A stretch of DNA of 64,000 nt from Lachnospiraceae bacterium UBA1748 (GTDB taxonomy: Bacteria; Bacillota; Clostridia; Lachnospirales; Lachnospiraceae). Of the stretch, positions 25,838 through 35,237 are shown one piece after another (the first letter of the stretch is position 1; each line of letters opens with the position of its first letter). Under the pieces are notes generated by a model. The model had not been told where the DNA came from. It searched no databases and was given only the letters and a program-made list of their open reading frames with translations. The translations under genes were made by a program, and so were the position numbers. The stretch lies in NCBI GenBank assembly GCA_002314855.1, contig DCHQ01000039.1:10109-74108 (forward strand), given 5' to 3'.

Positions 25838-27905
25838 TATCCATTCTTGAAACATATTCATCGGCTGGCATAGGCTTATCAAAATAAAAGCCCTGAATCA
25901 TATCACATTTATGCTTAGCCAGAAAATCAACCTGTTCTTTTTTCTCTATTCCTTCTGCAACAATCTTCATATTAAGCTGCTTGGCAAGGGAGATAGCCTC
26001 TGATACAACAATCTCGCCTCGACCAGCAAAAGCATCACCGCGGAAGAAATCGGCATCAAGCTTAAGAACATCAAGAGGAAGGTCCTTAAGTGAGTTAAGT
26101 GAGGAATATCCAGCACCAAAATCATCCATTGATACTTCAAAACCGTATGACTGAAGCTTTCTTACAGTTGTAAGTAAAGCCTTTTTATCATCAAAGAAAG
26201 CGCTTTCAGTAAGCTCAATCTCAATATATTCATGAGGAAGAGGATACTGATCAACCAGGTCTTTTATATGCTCAGCAAGGTTAGGCTCAGCAAAATGTGC
26301 TCTAGAAACATTGATAGATATTGGAACTATCTTTTTTCCTTCCTGAAGCCACTTGGCCTGAAGAGCAGCAGTGTGAGATATCATATAATCATCAAGCTTT
26401 GTAATAAATCCAGTTTTTTCAAATATAGGAATAAATCTGCCAGGTGATATAAAACCTTCAGTTGGGCTATCCCAGCGAACCAAAGCCTCGCCGCCTTCAA
26501 GTTCATTGGTAGAAGGATTATATTTTGGCTGAATATAAACCTTGAACTCTTCAGCACCCAGTGCATCGAGCATTTTTTCTTCAACCTTATGCTCCCATAA
26601 TTCCTTTTCCCACATATCGTGGTTGTACACCTTGTAACCAGATTCATCGCCAAGTACGGCTTTGGCAATACCGGCCTTAATATATAGCTGGTCAATATTA
26701 ATATTCTTTTTCAGTCTTCGCTCACGAAACTCCTTGGACACGCCAGGGTTAATATTGTATATACCAGCGTTAAACTTAATGTTTGAAAGGTCTTTGATAG
26801 CAGATCCACTTTTTGAAAGCGGAGTACGAAGGAGATTTGGAAGCTCGCACATAATATTATCTACGCGGTTTACAATGGTATTTTCCTGATTCTTCTTCGC
26901 ATTATTTCTAAGAAGAAGGATATAATCTCCATCATTGATTCTTGCGTGAAGATCTGCTTTGCTAAGACACTTACACAGCGCAGTTTCCATGGCGCTTAGA
27001 AGCTTCTCAGCTTCAGCTGTACCATACAGTGTGCTGTAGCTCTGATACTTCATAAGTGAGAAATCAACGATAGCATATTCTTTCTTGAGGTTACCAGCAA
27101 TACGCTTGGTTGCTTCTGTTCTAAAGGCAAGCATATTGTTGCCGCCAGTTAAGTTGTCGTGAAGAAGAAGCTTAAGCAAATATCTTTGAGACGATATATT
27201 AGAAATAACATTAGTAATATATACCAGTAAAAGAATAAAGAAGATAGAACCAGAAATAATCAGTGTGATAAGCACAAAGAGCATATCATTGGAATATATC
27301 GACTGGTTGTATTTTAAATACATAACCTGGTTGTCACTCTCAAGAGTTTTGGCAATCCATACTTCATAAGAGTATATTTCACTACTCATACCATCGAAAA
27401 GACCAGCTTCCTCGTCGGTATTTCTCATTACATTATGGAAATTATTCCATAGCTTCTTAATATCCACATTAACAGTATTAATACCAGTATTATTCACAAG
27501 ACCGATATGTTCATCATTCTCATCACTAAAGAGGCGGATGTTAACGCCTTCTGTAAAAAGTGAGTGCTGAACGTAGCTAAGCTCATCACCATAAGATGCA
27601 GTGATATTGTTATCTTCATCATAAACACATATAGCAAGAGGCTTATGTTCATTACGCTGTAAAATACGGAATATACGATCAAAGTCATAGCCTTCTTCAA
27701 GATAGGCATCAACACTATTTTGTATTGAACTTGCTTCAATACTTTTTTCAACATATCGATTCTGTACTAAATATGCAAAAGTAGCAATGAGTGTTACAGC
27801 GACAAGAATAGCTCCAAGTAGTACTGATAGTAATAGGAAAATTAGTGGTGGAACAATGCTTTTGCTCTTTAATTTTTTTATTTGTTTTTCAGTAACCTTA
27901 CTCAT
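25815..27905 (-). CDS. Membrane-bound sensor with degenerate GGDEF and intact EAL domain (c-di-GMP phosphodiesterase)
   Basis: The 696-residue product has a transmembrane helix at about residues 20-46, an outer sensor region (about 47-210), a second helix (about 211-238), a degenerate GGDEF domain (signature NDGDY), and an EAL domain (about 440-690). The EAL domain has GGEALVRW, EIELTES, MDDFGAGYSSL, LKLDADF, VAEGIEKKEQ and GFYFDKP. It should hydrolyse c-di-GMP in response to an outside signal. I chose the ATG at 27905, preceded by GGGAG, over the ATG at 27971 with no site. With the EAL protein at 17345 and the broken GGDEF gene at 6486 it makes a c-di-GMP-rich region. Confidence 0.9.
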   Translation of the reverse strand: MSKVTEKQIKKLKSKSIVPPLIFLLLSVLLGAILVAVTLIATFAYLVQNRYVEKSIEASSIQNSVDAYLEEGYDFDRIFRILQRNEHKPLAICVYDEDNNITASYGDELSYVQHSLFTEGVNIRLFSDENDEHIGLVNNTGINTVNVDIKKLWNNFHNVMRNTDEEAGLFDGMSSEIYSYEVWIAKTLESDNQVMYLKYNQSIYSNDMLFVLITLIISGSIFFILLLVYITNVISNISSQRYLLKLLLHDNLTGGNNMLAFRTEATKRIAGNLKKEYAIVDFSLMKYQSYSTLYGTAEAEKLLSAMETALCKCLSKADLHARINDGDYILLLRNNAKKNQENTIVNRVDNIMCELPNLLRTPLSKSGSAIKDLSNIKFNAGIYNINPGVSKEFRERRLKKNINIDQLYIKAGIAKAVLGDESGYKVYNHDMWEKELWEHKVEEKMLDALGAEEFKVYIQPKYNPSTNELEGGEALVRWDSPTEGFISPGRFIPIFEKTGFITKLDDYMISHTAALQAKWLQEGKKIVPISINVSRAHFAEPNLAEHIKDLVDQYPLPHEYIEIELTESAFFDDKKALLTTVRKLQSYGFEVSMDDFGAGYSSLNSLKDLPLDVLKLDADFFRGDAFAGRGEIVVSEAISLAKQLNMKIVAEGIEKKEQVDFLAKHKCDMIQGFYFDKPMPADEYVSRMDTTRQEEP

Positions 27906-28001
27906 AGTTAACTCCCAATTAAGTTTGTTATTAAGTTTATTGTTATGGCTTATTATATCGCAAAAATACATTAACTTTAAAAATAACTTGAAATTTATGT
28001 G

Positions 28002-28035
28002 TTGACATTGTTCTGTTATAGGTGTATATATAACA
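28002..28035 (+). promoter_or_regulatory. Promoter and inverted-repeat operator of the GntR-ABC operon
   Basis: TTGACA (28002-28007), 17 bases and TATATA (28025-28030). The inverted repeat TGTTATA (28014-28020) with TATAACA (28029-28035) overlaps the -10 and suits autorepression by the YtrA-type regulator encoded next. Confidence 0.8.
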
Positions 28036-28076
28036 CATAAACAGTTAACATCGATTGAGTTTTATTGGAGGTGTTT

Positions 28077-28451
28077 ATGAAAATATCACAAAGCTCAGGT
28101 GTTCCAATTTATCAGCAGATAGCTGATTCATTTAAAGAAGAGATACTTGCAGGGAAGTACAAAGATGGAGAATATCTTCCATCAATAAGGGGGCTTGCCA
28201 AGGATCTTAAGATCAGTGTTATTACTACTATGAAGGCTTACGAGTCTTTAGAAGCGGAAGGACTTGTAACAGCCATGCAGGGCAAAGGCTATTACGTCAA
28301 TGCTCAGGATAGTGAGATGCTTAAGGAGCAGCATATGAGAAAAGTGGAAGGATCGCTTATGGAGGCGATTAAGGCTGCCAAGATTGCAGACCTTAATGAT
28401 AAAGAACTAATTGAAATTCTAGAAGCATTATTACAAATGGAGGAAGACTAA
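28077..28451 (+). CDS. GntR family regulator, YtrA subfamily
   Basis: The 124-residue protein has an N-terminal winged helix (PIYQQIADSFKEEILAG, then PSIRGLAKDLKIS) and a short helical C-terminal part (about residues 75-124), the size of the YtrA subfamily. Such regulators usually repress an adjacent ABC transporter operon and respond to cell-envelope stress or peptides. The ATG at 28077 follows GGAGGTG. The ABC ATPase gene starts 2 bases after its stop. Confidence 0.92.
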   Translation: MKISQSSGVPIYQQIADSFKEEILAGKYKDGEYLPSIRGLAKDLKISVITTMKAYESLEAEGLVTAMQGKGYYVNAQDSEMLKEQHMRKVEGSLMEAIKAAKIADLNDKELIEILEALLQMEED

Positions 28452-28452
28452 A

Positions 28453-29355
28453 ATGGAATTTTCAAATGCAATTGAAGTAAAGAATTTAACAAAGAAGTAC
28501 AGTGGATTTCTTCTTGATGTACCAGAGCTTGTTATTCCAGAAGGCTTTTCAACAGCCTTGGTTGGTGAGAATGGTGCAGGTAAGACAACACTTATGAATA
28601 TTCTTTCAGGTATCAGACTTGATTACAAGGGAGACATCAAGTACTTCGGTACATACACAGACAAGGATAGAGAGAATGGTCCAGAGGTTAAGGAGAAGAT
28701 TGGTTACGTAGGTTCCAATGCTTACTACTTCCCACAGTGGACAATTGGCAATATCAAGGAGCTTAGTAAACTTTTATTTGGTTCATTTGATGCTGAGAAG
28801 TTCGATGCTATATGTGAAGAGCTTGCTATTTTCCCAGGTCAGCCAATCGATTATAGCAAGAAGAATTCGGCTTTATCCGAAGGTAATAAAATGAAGCTTC
28901 GTCTTGCAGGCGTGCTTGCTCGTGATACAGAAATGCTTATACTTGATGAGCCAGCATCTCCACTTGATCCACTTATGCGTGACAAGCTTTGTCAGATTAT
29001 CAGAAACTATATCGATGAAGGTGATGGCAAGCATACAGCATTCTACTCAACACATGATATCGCTGATATGGAAAATGTTACTGATTATGTAATCATTATC
29101 GAGCACGGTACCGTTGTAGAGCAGGGCTTTGCCGAGGATCTTAAGGAGAAATACGTTCTTGTTAAGGGTGAGAGTAGTGATGCTGATAAGGCTAAGGAAA
29201 TCCTTTATACAATGAATACTGGAAGCTATGGCTTCGAAGGAATGTGTCTTGCTGAGAACCTTGATAAGCTTGCAGGTATGGACATTATTAAAGAAACACC
29301 AACACTTTCACAGATTTGTATCGCTGTTATGAAAGCACATTCTAAGCTTGGTTAA
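28453..29355 (+). CDS. ABC transporter ATPase subunit
   Basis: The 300-residue ATPase has Walker A GENGAGKTT, a diverged signature LSEGNKMKLRL in place of LSGGQ, Walker B LILDEPASPLDP and a switch His in STHDIADME. A C-terminal extension of about 80 residues follows. It is typical of ABC-2 exporters under YtrA-type regulators. It probably pairs with the membrane protein encoded at 29374. Confidence 0.93.
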   Translation: MEFSNAIEVKNLTKKYSGFLLDVPELVIPEGFSTALVGENGAGKTTLMNILSGIRLDYKGDIKYFGTYTDKDRENGPEVKEKIGYVGSNAYYFPQWTIGNIKELSKLLFGSFDAEKFDAICEELAIFPGQPIDYSKKNSALSEGNKMKLRLAGVLARDTEMLILDEPASPLDPLMRDKLCQIIRNYIDEGDGKHTAFYSTHDIADMENVTDYVIIIEHGTVVEQGFAEDLKEKYVLVKGESSDADKAKEILYTMNTGSYGFEGMCLAENLDKLAGMDIIKETPTLSQICIAVMKAHSKLG

Positions 29356-29373
29356 TTACTGGAGGATATTACT

Positions 29374-30039
29374 ATGATAAAAAAAGCAGTTAATGATTTT
29401 GTGCTTGGCATGAAATTAATAAAATATGGTTTTAGACCAAAAATGAATTTGGGACTTTGCCTTTTCTTTATAATAATAGGTGTTGCAGTTGAGATAGGTA
29501 GCAAGGGTACAGAGTTTCTTGGAATCTTCTATATGCTTCTCTCAGGACTTTATGCTTTCCAGATGATTATATCAATGGATATATCGTCATTTGTTCAGAC
29601 ATCCAAGATGAAGAGAGCACTTCAGACATCAGTACCTGTAATTACTGGTGCGATGGTATCGTTCATTGTTTATACATTTGTGGTGATTGAAAGATTAATT
29701 CTTGCATCAATTTATCCTGAGTCTGCTACAGCGATTATCAATTCACTTTTTATGGCAATCCTTCTTGTTGGAATAACACTTCTTTATGAAGGTATTTGCT
29801 ACAAGTACTTTGGCCTCGCAACAGGTCTTATGGTAATAGCAGTATTTGGAGTCCTTGGTGTTTGCAATTTCCTTTTCGATGAGAATACAGTGGTTCCTAT
29901 TCCAACAGGAGCAGTTGTAGGTATCGGATATGCAGTAATCTTTGTATTTGCAATTATTGCTTATGCCCTTTGCAGAATCCTTTACAAGAAAGATCTTTCT
30001 AAGTTCGCATTCAAGGGAATACTTGGCAAAATGGAATAA
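29374..30039 (+). CDS. ABC transporter membrane subunit (six-pass)
   Basis: The 221-residue product has six hydrophobic helices (about residues 24-42, 46-66, 84-105, 119-139, 145-163 and 175-197) and lies between the ATPase and CPBP protease genes. It fits an ABC-2-type permease by size and context, although no sequence motif proves it. The ribosome site is GGAGG before ATG 29374. Confidence 0.75.
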   Translation: MIKKAVNDFVLGMKLIKYGFRPKMNLGLCLFFIIIGVAVEIGSKGTEFLGIFYMLLSGLYAFQMIISMDISSFVQTSKMKRALQTSVPVITGAMVSFIVYTFVVIERLILASIYPESATAIINSLFMAILLVGITLLYEGICYKYFGLATGLMVIAVFGVLGVCNFLFDENTVVPIPTGAVVGIGYAVIFVFAIIAYALCRILYKKDLSKFAFKGILGKME

Positions 30040-30042
30040 CAG

Positions 30043-31518
30043 ATGGATGGTAGAAATATGAACTTGAATAGAAAACAAAAAGTAAAAGCTGGACTGATGT
30101 CACTGGTGCCTTTTATAGCTGCGCTTTTCATTATGCTACTTGTATCAGCAGTTGCATCAACGGCACTTTCGACAAAATATACCGCGGAGTGGATCAATGC
30201 TAGAGCCATATACATAGTGGCACTTACACATGTATTTATGGTTGGCTTCTTCGGGATTTGGTATTTTCTTCACTCGCGTACAAAAAGAGAAGCAAAGCTT
30301 CGTGATGTTTTTGGAATTAAATTAATATTATCAGTAGTATTTATCGCAGTTGGATTACAGTTCTTAAGCAGGGGATGGCTTGAGCTTTTAGGTAACATTT
30401 GGCCTAGCCTTATGGAGTCTTATGGTGATACCATGCAGCAGGCTGGTCTTGGCACTCTGTCACCTATAGTATTGATTGCAGTTGTTGGTCTTGCTCCAAT
30501 TGGTGAGGAGCTTATCTTTAGAGGCATGACCATTCACTACCTTGAAAAGACAGGAGCAAAGTTCTGGCTTGTTAATATCATTCAGGCTTTCCTTTTTGCA
30601 GTACTTCATATGAATCTTGTTCAGGGTAGCTACGCTTTTGTACTCGGACTTGTACTTGGCTTCATTGCCAATAAATACCAGTCGGTTATTCCATGTATGC
30701 TTACGCATTTTTGCTATAACCTGCTTGGTGTAATTATTCCTAATTTCTTCGGAGACAGTGAGACAGCTTTTGTAATAAGCATTGTAGTATCTGTGATTCT
30801 CGTGATTATAGCTGCAATCATTTTACATAAAGAGAAGAAAAGGGAGAGAGTAATTTCGAATAAGGTTGATGTGTATTCATATTACGAGGCATACACACCT
30901 AAGGTATACAGAGTAATAAGCCACGTAATAATACCATTTGTAATCTTTCCACTTGGTGGTATAGTTTTCAGTATTCCAAGTATGAGAGCTGCAATGGTCA
31001 CACTAGTTGTTGATCTTTTTATTATGACCGAGCTATTAGCTGATTACGCTGCATTTGGTGGTTCATATAGAAAGGATTCACCAGTTAGCTGGATTAAGAC
31101 ATCTGGATATGGACTTAAGCTTGTTAATACTGTTAATACTCAGGATATCATTATCAAGCTTGTAAAATATGCTTTTGGATGGATATTTATGGGAGCTGCT
31201 CCATTACTTGCGGGCCAGTGGCAGATCGTTTTATTTGGATTCCTAACAACTACTGTTGTTAGCTTCCTATTCTTTAATGTAACGAGAATACTTAGTATTC
31301 CTCAGTACATGACAGTAGCAAGTATACCTGCTCTTTTATTGGGTGGTGGACTTTTGGCCTTGTATAGCTTTTTAGGAGAAGCAGGGCTAGATAGTCTTGT
31401 GATATTAATGCTCGTATTACTTGCGGTACTTGCAGTAGTAAGCGTAGTAATAGTATACGTAAGAAATAAAAAGGTATTTGTGAATTCCTTCGCCGATGAT
31501 GGCGTTATAAAAGATTAA
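30043..31518 (+). CDS. CPBP family intramembrane metalloprotease (CAAX protease-like)
   Basis: The 491-residue multi-pass protein carries the three CPBP/Abi motifs: EELIFRG with the Glu pair (about residues 147-154), a motif 2 His in FAVLHMN, and a motif 3 His in LTHFCYN. About six more helices form a C-terminal extension (about 280-485), longer than most family members. CPBP proteins often give self-immunity to bacteriocins or process peptides. With the GntR regulator and ABC exporter this suggests an envelope-defence or peptide-export operon. It starts 3 bases after the permease stop and overlaps the convergent TIR gene by 4 bases. Confidence 0.87.
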   Translation: MDGRNMNLNRKQKVKAGLMSLVPFIAALFIMLLVSAVASTALSTKYTAEWINARAIYIVALTHVFMVGFFGIWYFLHSRTKREAKLRDVFGIKLILSVVFIAVGLQFLSRGWLELLGNIWPSLMESYGDTMQQAGLGTLSPIVLIAVVGLAPIGEELIFRGMTIHYLEKTGAKFWLVNIIQAFLFAVLHMNLVQGSYAFVLGLVLGFIANKYQSVIPCMLTHFCYNLLGVIIPNFFGDSETAFVISIVVSVILVIIAAIILHKEKKRERVISNKVDVYSYYEAYTPKVYRVISHVIIPFVIFPLGGIVFSIPSMRAAMVTLVVDLFIMTELLADYAAFGGSYRKDSPVSWIKTSGYGLKLVNTVNTQDIIIKLVKYAFGWIFMGAAPLLAGQWQIVLFGFLTTTVVSFLFFNVTRILSIPQYMTVASIPALLLGGGLLALYSFLGEAGLDSLVILMLVLLAVLAVVSVVIVYVRNKKVFVNSFADDGVIKD

Positions 31519-33023
31519 TTGGCGAGGCTTATGCAGTCACTCTTAGTATCAACCCACATAGCTGGGCGGATACCGTAGTCAGACGCACCTACGTTCTGAG
31601 TAAGTACGTTGTATCCGGATTCATAAGGAGTGACAACTATAAAGGCTTTGCTGATGGATTCACCATCGTTATCGCGAAGCCACCAATAATATTCTTCCAT
31701 GTTGGCTGTGCTTGTAAAAGAAGCATAGCCTTCTTTATTTTTATCATTATTAATACAGCCTTCTGTAGGCTTAGCGTATATAGAGATACCAGCATTTTCA
31801 AGTAAACCAAGCTCCTCATAGGAGAGCAGGAATACATGGTCTGTTGTTCTTACCTGGCCATTGTGTGCCTTATCGCTAAATGCGTTGGAACGGCTAATAA
31901 CCTGAGTAGGGAAGATAGCTTCGCGCTCCTCTTTAGTAAAGTTATAAAGAAAGCCGCTTTCATTATTATAGTAGTTAGCGCCTACAGCTCTACGATCAGG
32001 AGCCTGATCGTCGTAGGTTACAAGCTCGGCGTCGCTGTTAAGCCAGGTACGGATATTGCTCTTGCTCCAGTCGTTGTTACCCCTGATATTAACGAGTATT
32101 TCTTCGTCATCAACATTGTAGTTTTCATGTGACCAGTAATCGACGCCGTCGTATTCATTATATATACCGCTTTCAGCAGCATCGTATACCTTCATACTAA
32201 GGATGTACTTCGATACGATAAGCATTTTCTCGTCTTCATCGTCGACACTAAGAACACGCCACTCTATAGGCTCGTCATTATAAGAACCAAAAACTACAGT
32301 ATCGCCGATGGCGTAATCATCCTTTGAACTTGGGATGTTATTGTCGGTGCGGTCTTTATCAGAATCATTATCCTTTGAATCTTTGTCATCAGAATCCTTA
32401 TCATTATTTTTAGAATCATCCTGAGTCGAAGCCAGGTAGTCTTTATCAGGATCAGGAGTTTTGCTGCCGCTATGTGCAGGACCAAGTAAAAGGATTATTA
32501 TAACGACAAGTAATACTACAACAAGACCCATAATAAGCATGAGGCCGCTTGGAGTATTTGCCGCTTTTTTGTTATCGTTTTTATTATCATTTTTCTTATT
32601 AATATTAGCGACATGAGGCTCTATAGTTTTAGTGTTAATAACGCGGTCAATGCTTTCAAGAAGTTTATCATTCTGATCAGACGATGGAAGAAGCCACTGA
32701 TGAGTCATAAGGAAATATTCCATGGACTTAGAAAGAGTACATTCCTCCTCAACGTATACTACTATAGGAATATTATGGCTTACTGCGTATTCGATTTCAC
32801 GAAGAACATGAGGTGACTTGTTGGAATCGCTGGTAAGTATCAGAACCACAGCATCGCTGGCTGATATATTATCTATGAGCTGCTTGGCATATTCTTCACC
32901 GGCTATAAGATCCCTGCTTGATATAAAGCATGAGAGTCCGTTAGCTTCAATAAAATTACATATCTCAATAGCCTTTGCCTGCTGTTTTGATGAAAATGAT
33001 ATAAATATGTTCTTGGAATCCAT
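31515..33023 (-). CDS. Membrane-anchored TIR-domain protein with outer DUF6273-like domain
   Basis: The 502-residue product has an N-terminal TIR domain (about residues 3-135: NIFISFSSK, FISSRDLIAGEEYA, and REIE with a candidate catalytic Glu at 76 or 78). A transmembrane helix follows (about 160-182), then an Asp/Lys/Ser-rich linker (about 185-235). The outer domain (about 240-500) has FGSYNDEPIEWRVL and SNIRTWLNSD, like DUF6273. TIR domains bind or cleave NAD+ in bacterial signalling. This layout is that of a receptor: outer ligand domain, one helix, inner TIR. The ligand is unknown. There is no partner gene beside it, and the ribosome site is weak. Confidence 0.82.
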   Translation of the reverse strand: MDSKNIFISFSSKQQAKAIEICNFIEANGLSCFISSRDLIAGEEYAKQLIDNISASDAVVLILTSDSNKSPHVLREIEYAVSHNIPIVVYVEEECTLSKSMEYFLMTHQWLLPSSDQNDKLLESIDRVINTKTIEPHVANINKKNDNKNDNKKAANTPSGLMLIMGLVVVLLVVIIILLLGPAHSGSKTPDPDKDYLASTQDDSKNNDKDSDDKDSKDNDSDKDRTDNNIPSSKDDYAIGDTVVFGSYNDEPIEWRVLSVDDEDEKMLIVSKYILSMKVYDAAESGIYNEYDGVDYWSHENYNVDDEEILVNIRGNNDWSKSNIRTWLNSDAELVTYDDQAPDRRAVGANYYNNESGFLYNFTKEEREAIFPTQVISRSNAFSDKAHNGQVRTTDHVFLLSYEELGLLENAGISIYAKPTEGCINNDKNKEGYASFTSTANMEEYYWWLRDNDGESISKAFIVVTPYESGYNVLTQNVGASDYGIRPAMWVDTKSDCISLAN

Positions 33024-33100
33024 TATCTAGTCGCCTTCTTAATCTATAATAATTAATACATTTTATTACATATAATATATATTTCTCTTATAAAAAGCAA

Positions 33101-33129
33101 TTGACTTGATTAGCTTTACCCCTTAAAAT
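33101..33129 (+). promoter_or_regulatory. Promoter of the lysyl-tRNA synthetase gene
   Basis: TTGACT, 17 bases and TAAAAT, giving a leader of about 90 bases with one small hairpin (CTCG-AATA-CGAG). I looked for a T-box antiterminator and saw none. Confidence 0.7.
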
Positions 33130-33224
33130 ATTGTGGTATTAGTGAGAACTATGCTCGAATACGAGTTTATTTATGTAATTAATATTTCTATTTATTATAG
33201 AAGAAATGAAAAAGGAGATATGTT

Positions 33225-35237
33225 ATGCATTGGTCAGACAGTATAGCCGACGAGCTTATTAGGAGAAATCCTAACAAAGAGGAATATGTATGTGCAGCTG
33301 GTATCAGCCCATCAGGTTCCATTCATATTGGTAACTTCCGTGATATAGCTACCAGTTTATTTGTAGTAAGAGCTTTGGAGAGAAAGGGGAAGAAAGCTAG
33401 ACTTCTTTTCTCTTGGGATGAGTATGACAGACTTCGTAAGGTCCCTGTAAACGTAGCTAAGGTTACAGAGGGCTTTGAGACATATATCGGTTATCCTTAT
33501 GTTGATGTTCCTAATCCATTTGAGACAGAGCATAAGACATACGCTGAGTATTTTGAGAATGAATTCGAGCAGTCTATTGAGAAGTTCGGAATTACTCTTG
33601 ATTATAGACATCAGGCTGAGATGTACCGTTCAGGTAAGTACAAGGAGCACGTTCTTACAGCACTTGATAAGCGTGCTGAAATCTTTGATATCCTTGACAG
33701 CTTCAGAACTCAGGATGCAGTTGAAGGTGAGAAGGAAGCTTACTATCCAGTAAGTATTTACTGTAAGGAATGTCACCGTGATACAACTAAGATCCTTTCT
33801 TACAACGATGCTACTAAGGTTGCAGAGTATGAGTGTAAGTGTGGTCACAAGGGTGAGTTCGATTTCAATAAGGATACAGACTGCAAGCTTGCTTGGAAGA
33901 TTGACTGGGCTATGCGTTGGATGTACGAGCAGGTTGACTTCGAGCCAGGTGGAAAGGATCATGCTGCTCCAGGTGGTTCTTATGATACAAGCCGTGTTAT
34001 TGCTAAGAAGATTTTTGGTATCGAAGCTCCATTATTCAAGGGCTACGAGTTCATTGGTATTCGTGGTACTACAGGTAAGATGTCAGGTTCTTCAGGACTT
34101 AACATGACACCTGAGACATTACTTAAGATTTATCAGCCAGAGATTCTCCTTTGGCTTTATGCAAGAGTTGAGACAAATAAGGCATTCGACCTTTGCTTTG
34201 ACGATGGAATCCTTCGTCAGTATTTTGAGTTTGATAAGCAGTATACAGACCTTCGTGAGGGTAAGGCTGATGATTACGTTAAGTCAATCATGGAGAGCTG
34301 CCTCCTTACAGATCGTGAGATCAAGACAGTTCCAATGGGTCTTCTTGTTCAGCTTGGTTCAATCGTTGATTTCAACGTTCCTATGCTTGAGACTGTATTT
34401 GAGAAGATTGGTCAGCCATACAAGTACGAGGATTTCAGCGAGCGTCTTGAACTTGCAAGATACTGGCTTGAGAACTGCTCACCAGAGAATGCTAACAAGC
34501 TTATCCCATATAGAAACTGGGAAGTTTATGAAGCACTTAGCGATGATGAGAAGAAGGAGATTTCAATCCTTCATGAGTATTTAAAGAACGAGAAGTACAA
34601 TCTCGATGAACTTAATACAAAGCTTTACGATGTACCTAAGATGGTATTCGGTGCTGATAACCCTGACCTCAAGAAGCTTCAGGGCGAGTTCTTCAAGAGC
34701 GTATACAAGTTACTTCTTAATAAGGAGAAGGGACCAAGACTTTACTTATTCCTCTATGCTATTGAGCTTGAGAGATATGTTGATCTTCTTGATTTCAGTA
34801 CTCCTAAGACAGAAGAGGAGCAGGTTCCTATTTCAGAGCTTAACAAGAAGCCAGAGGTAGAGAAGAAGAAGATCGAGTACGGCGATCCAGATCCTGTAGC
34901 TCCAGTTCTTGAAACAGTTAATCTTGAGGCATTTGATAAGATTGATCTTCGTGTATGCAAGATTGTTAAGTGTCAGGAGATTAGAAAGTCTCACAGCTGT
35001 TACAAGCTTACTCTTAATGATGGATTAAAGGAGCGTGTAATCGTTTCTTCTATCAAGGATTACTATACAGCTGAGGAGCTTGTAGGTAAGAAGATTATCG
35101 TAGTAGCTAACCTTGAGCCAACACGTATTACAGGTGTTACAAGTGAGGGTATGCTTATAGCTGCTACTAACAATGCTTGTGGTTGCCAGGTTATCTTCGT
35201 AGATGACATGGTACCAGAAGGAACTAGAATTCACTAA
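33225..35237 (+). CDS. lysK: Class I lysyl-tRNA synthetase with C-terminal tRNA-binding (EMAPII-like) domain
   Basis: The 670-residue enzyme has the class I LysRS start (HWSDSIADEL, AAGISPSGSIHIGN with HIGN at 34-37, and DEYDRLRKVP), a zinc-like CKEC/CKCG pair, and the KMSGSSG form of KMSKS. It charges tRNA-Lys. After a Glu/Lys linker (about 545-565) comes a beta-barrel tRNA-binding domain (about 568-670: FDKIDLRVCKIVK, GVTSEGMLIAA) as in EMAPII, CsaA and the MetRS tail. Most Firmicutes use class II LysRS. The C-terminal domain should add non-specific tRNA affinity. The ribosome site is AAGGAGA. The metal-binding lipoprotein gene overlaps its stop. Confidence 0.92.
   Translation: MHWSDSIADELIRRNPNKEEYVCAAGISPSGSIHIGNFRDIATSLFVVRALERKGKKARLLFSWDEYDRLRKVPVNVAKVTEGFETYIGYPYVDVPNPFETEHKTYAEYFENEFEQSIEKFGITLDYRHQAEMYRSGKYKEHVLTALDKRAEIFDILDSFRTQDAVEGEKEAYYPVSIYCKECHRDTTKILSYNDATKVAEYECKCGHKGEFDFNKDTDCKLAWKIDWAMRWMYEQVDFEPGGKDHAAPGGSYDTSRVIAKKIFGIEAPLFKGYEFIGIRGTTGKMSGSSGLNMTPETLLKIYQPEILLWLYARVETNKAFDLCFDDGILRQYFEFDKQYTDLREGKADDYVKSIMESCLLTDREIKTVPMGLLVQLGSIVDFNVPMLETVFEKIGQPYKYEDFSERLELARYWLENCSPENANKLIPYRNWEVYEALSDDEKKEISILHEYLKNEKYNLDELNTKLYDVPKMVFGADNPDLKKLQGEFFKSVYKLLLNKEKGPRLYLFLYAIELERYVDLLDFSTPKTEEEQVPISELNKKPEVEKKKIEYGDPDPVAPVLETVNLEAFDKIDLRVCKIVKCQEIRKSHSCYKLTLNDGLKERVIVSSIKDYYTAEELVGKKIIVVANLEPTRITGVTSEGMLIAATNNACGCQVIFVDDMVPEGTRIH

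Noticed and set aside
33130..33224. T-box riboswitch before the lysyl-tRNA synthetase gene
   Set aside because: The leader is only about 90 bases and has no T-box core (GGTGGNACCGCG) or antiterminator-terminator pair.
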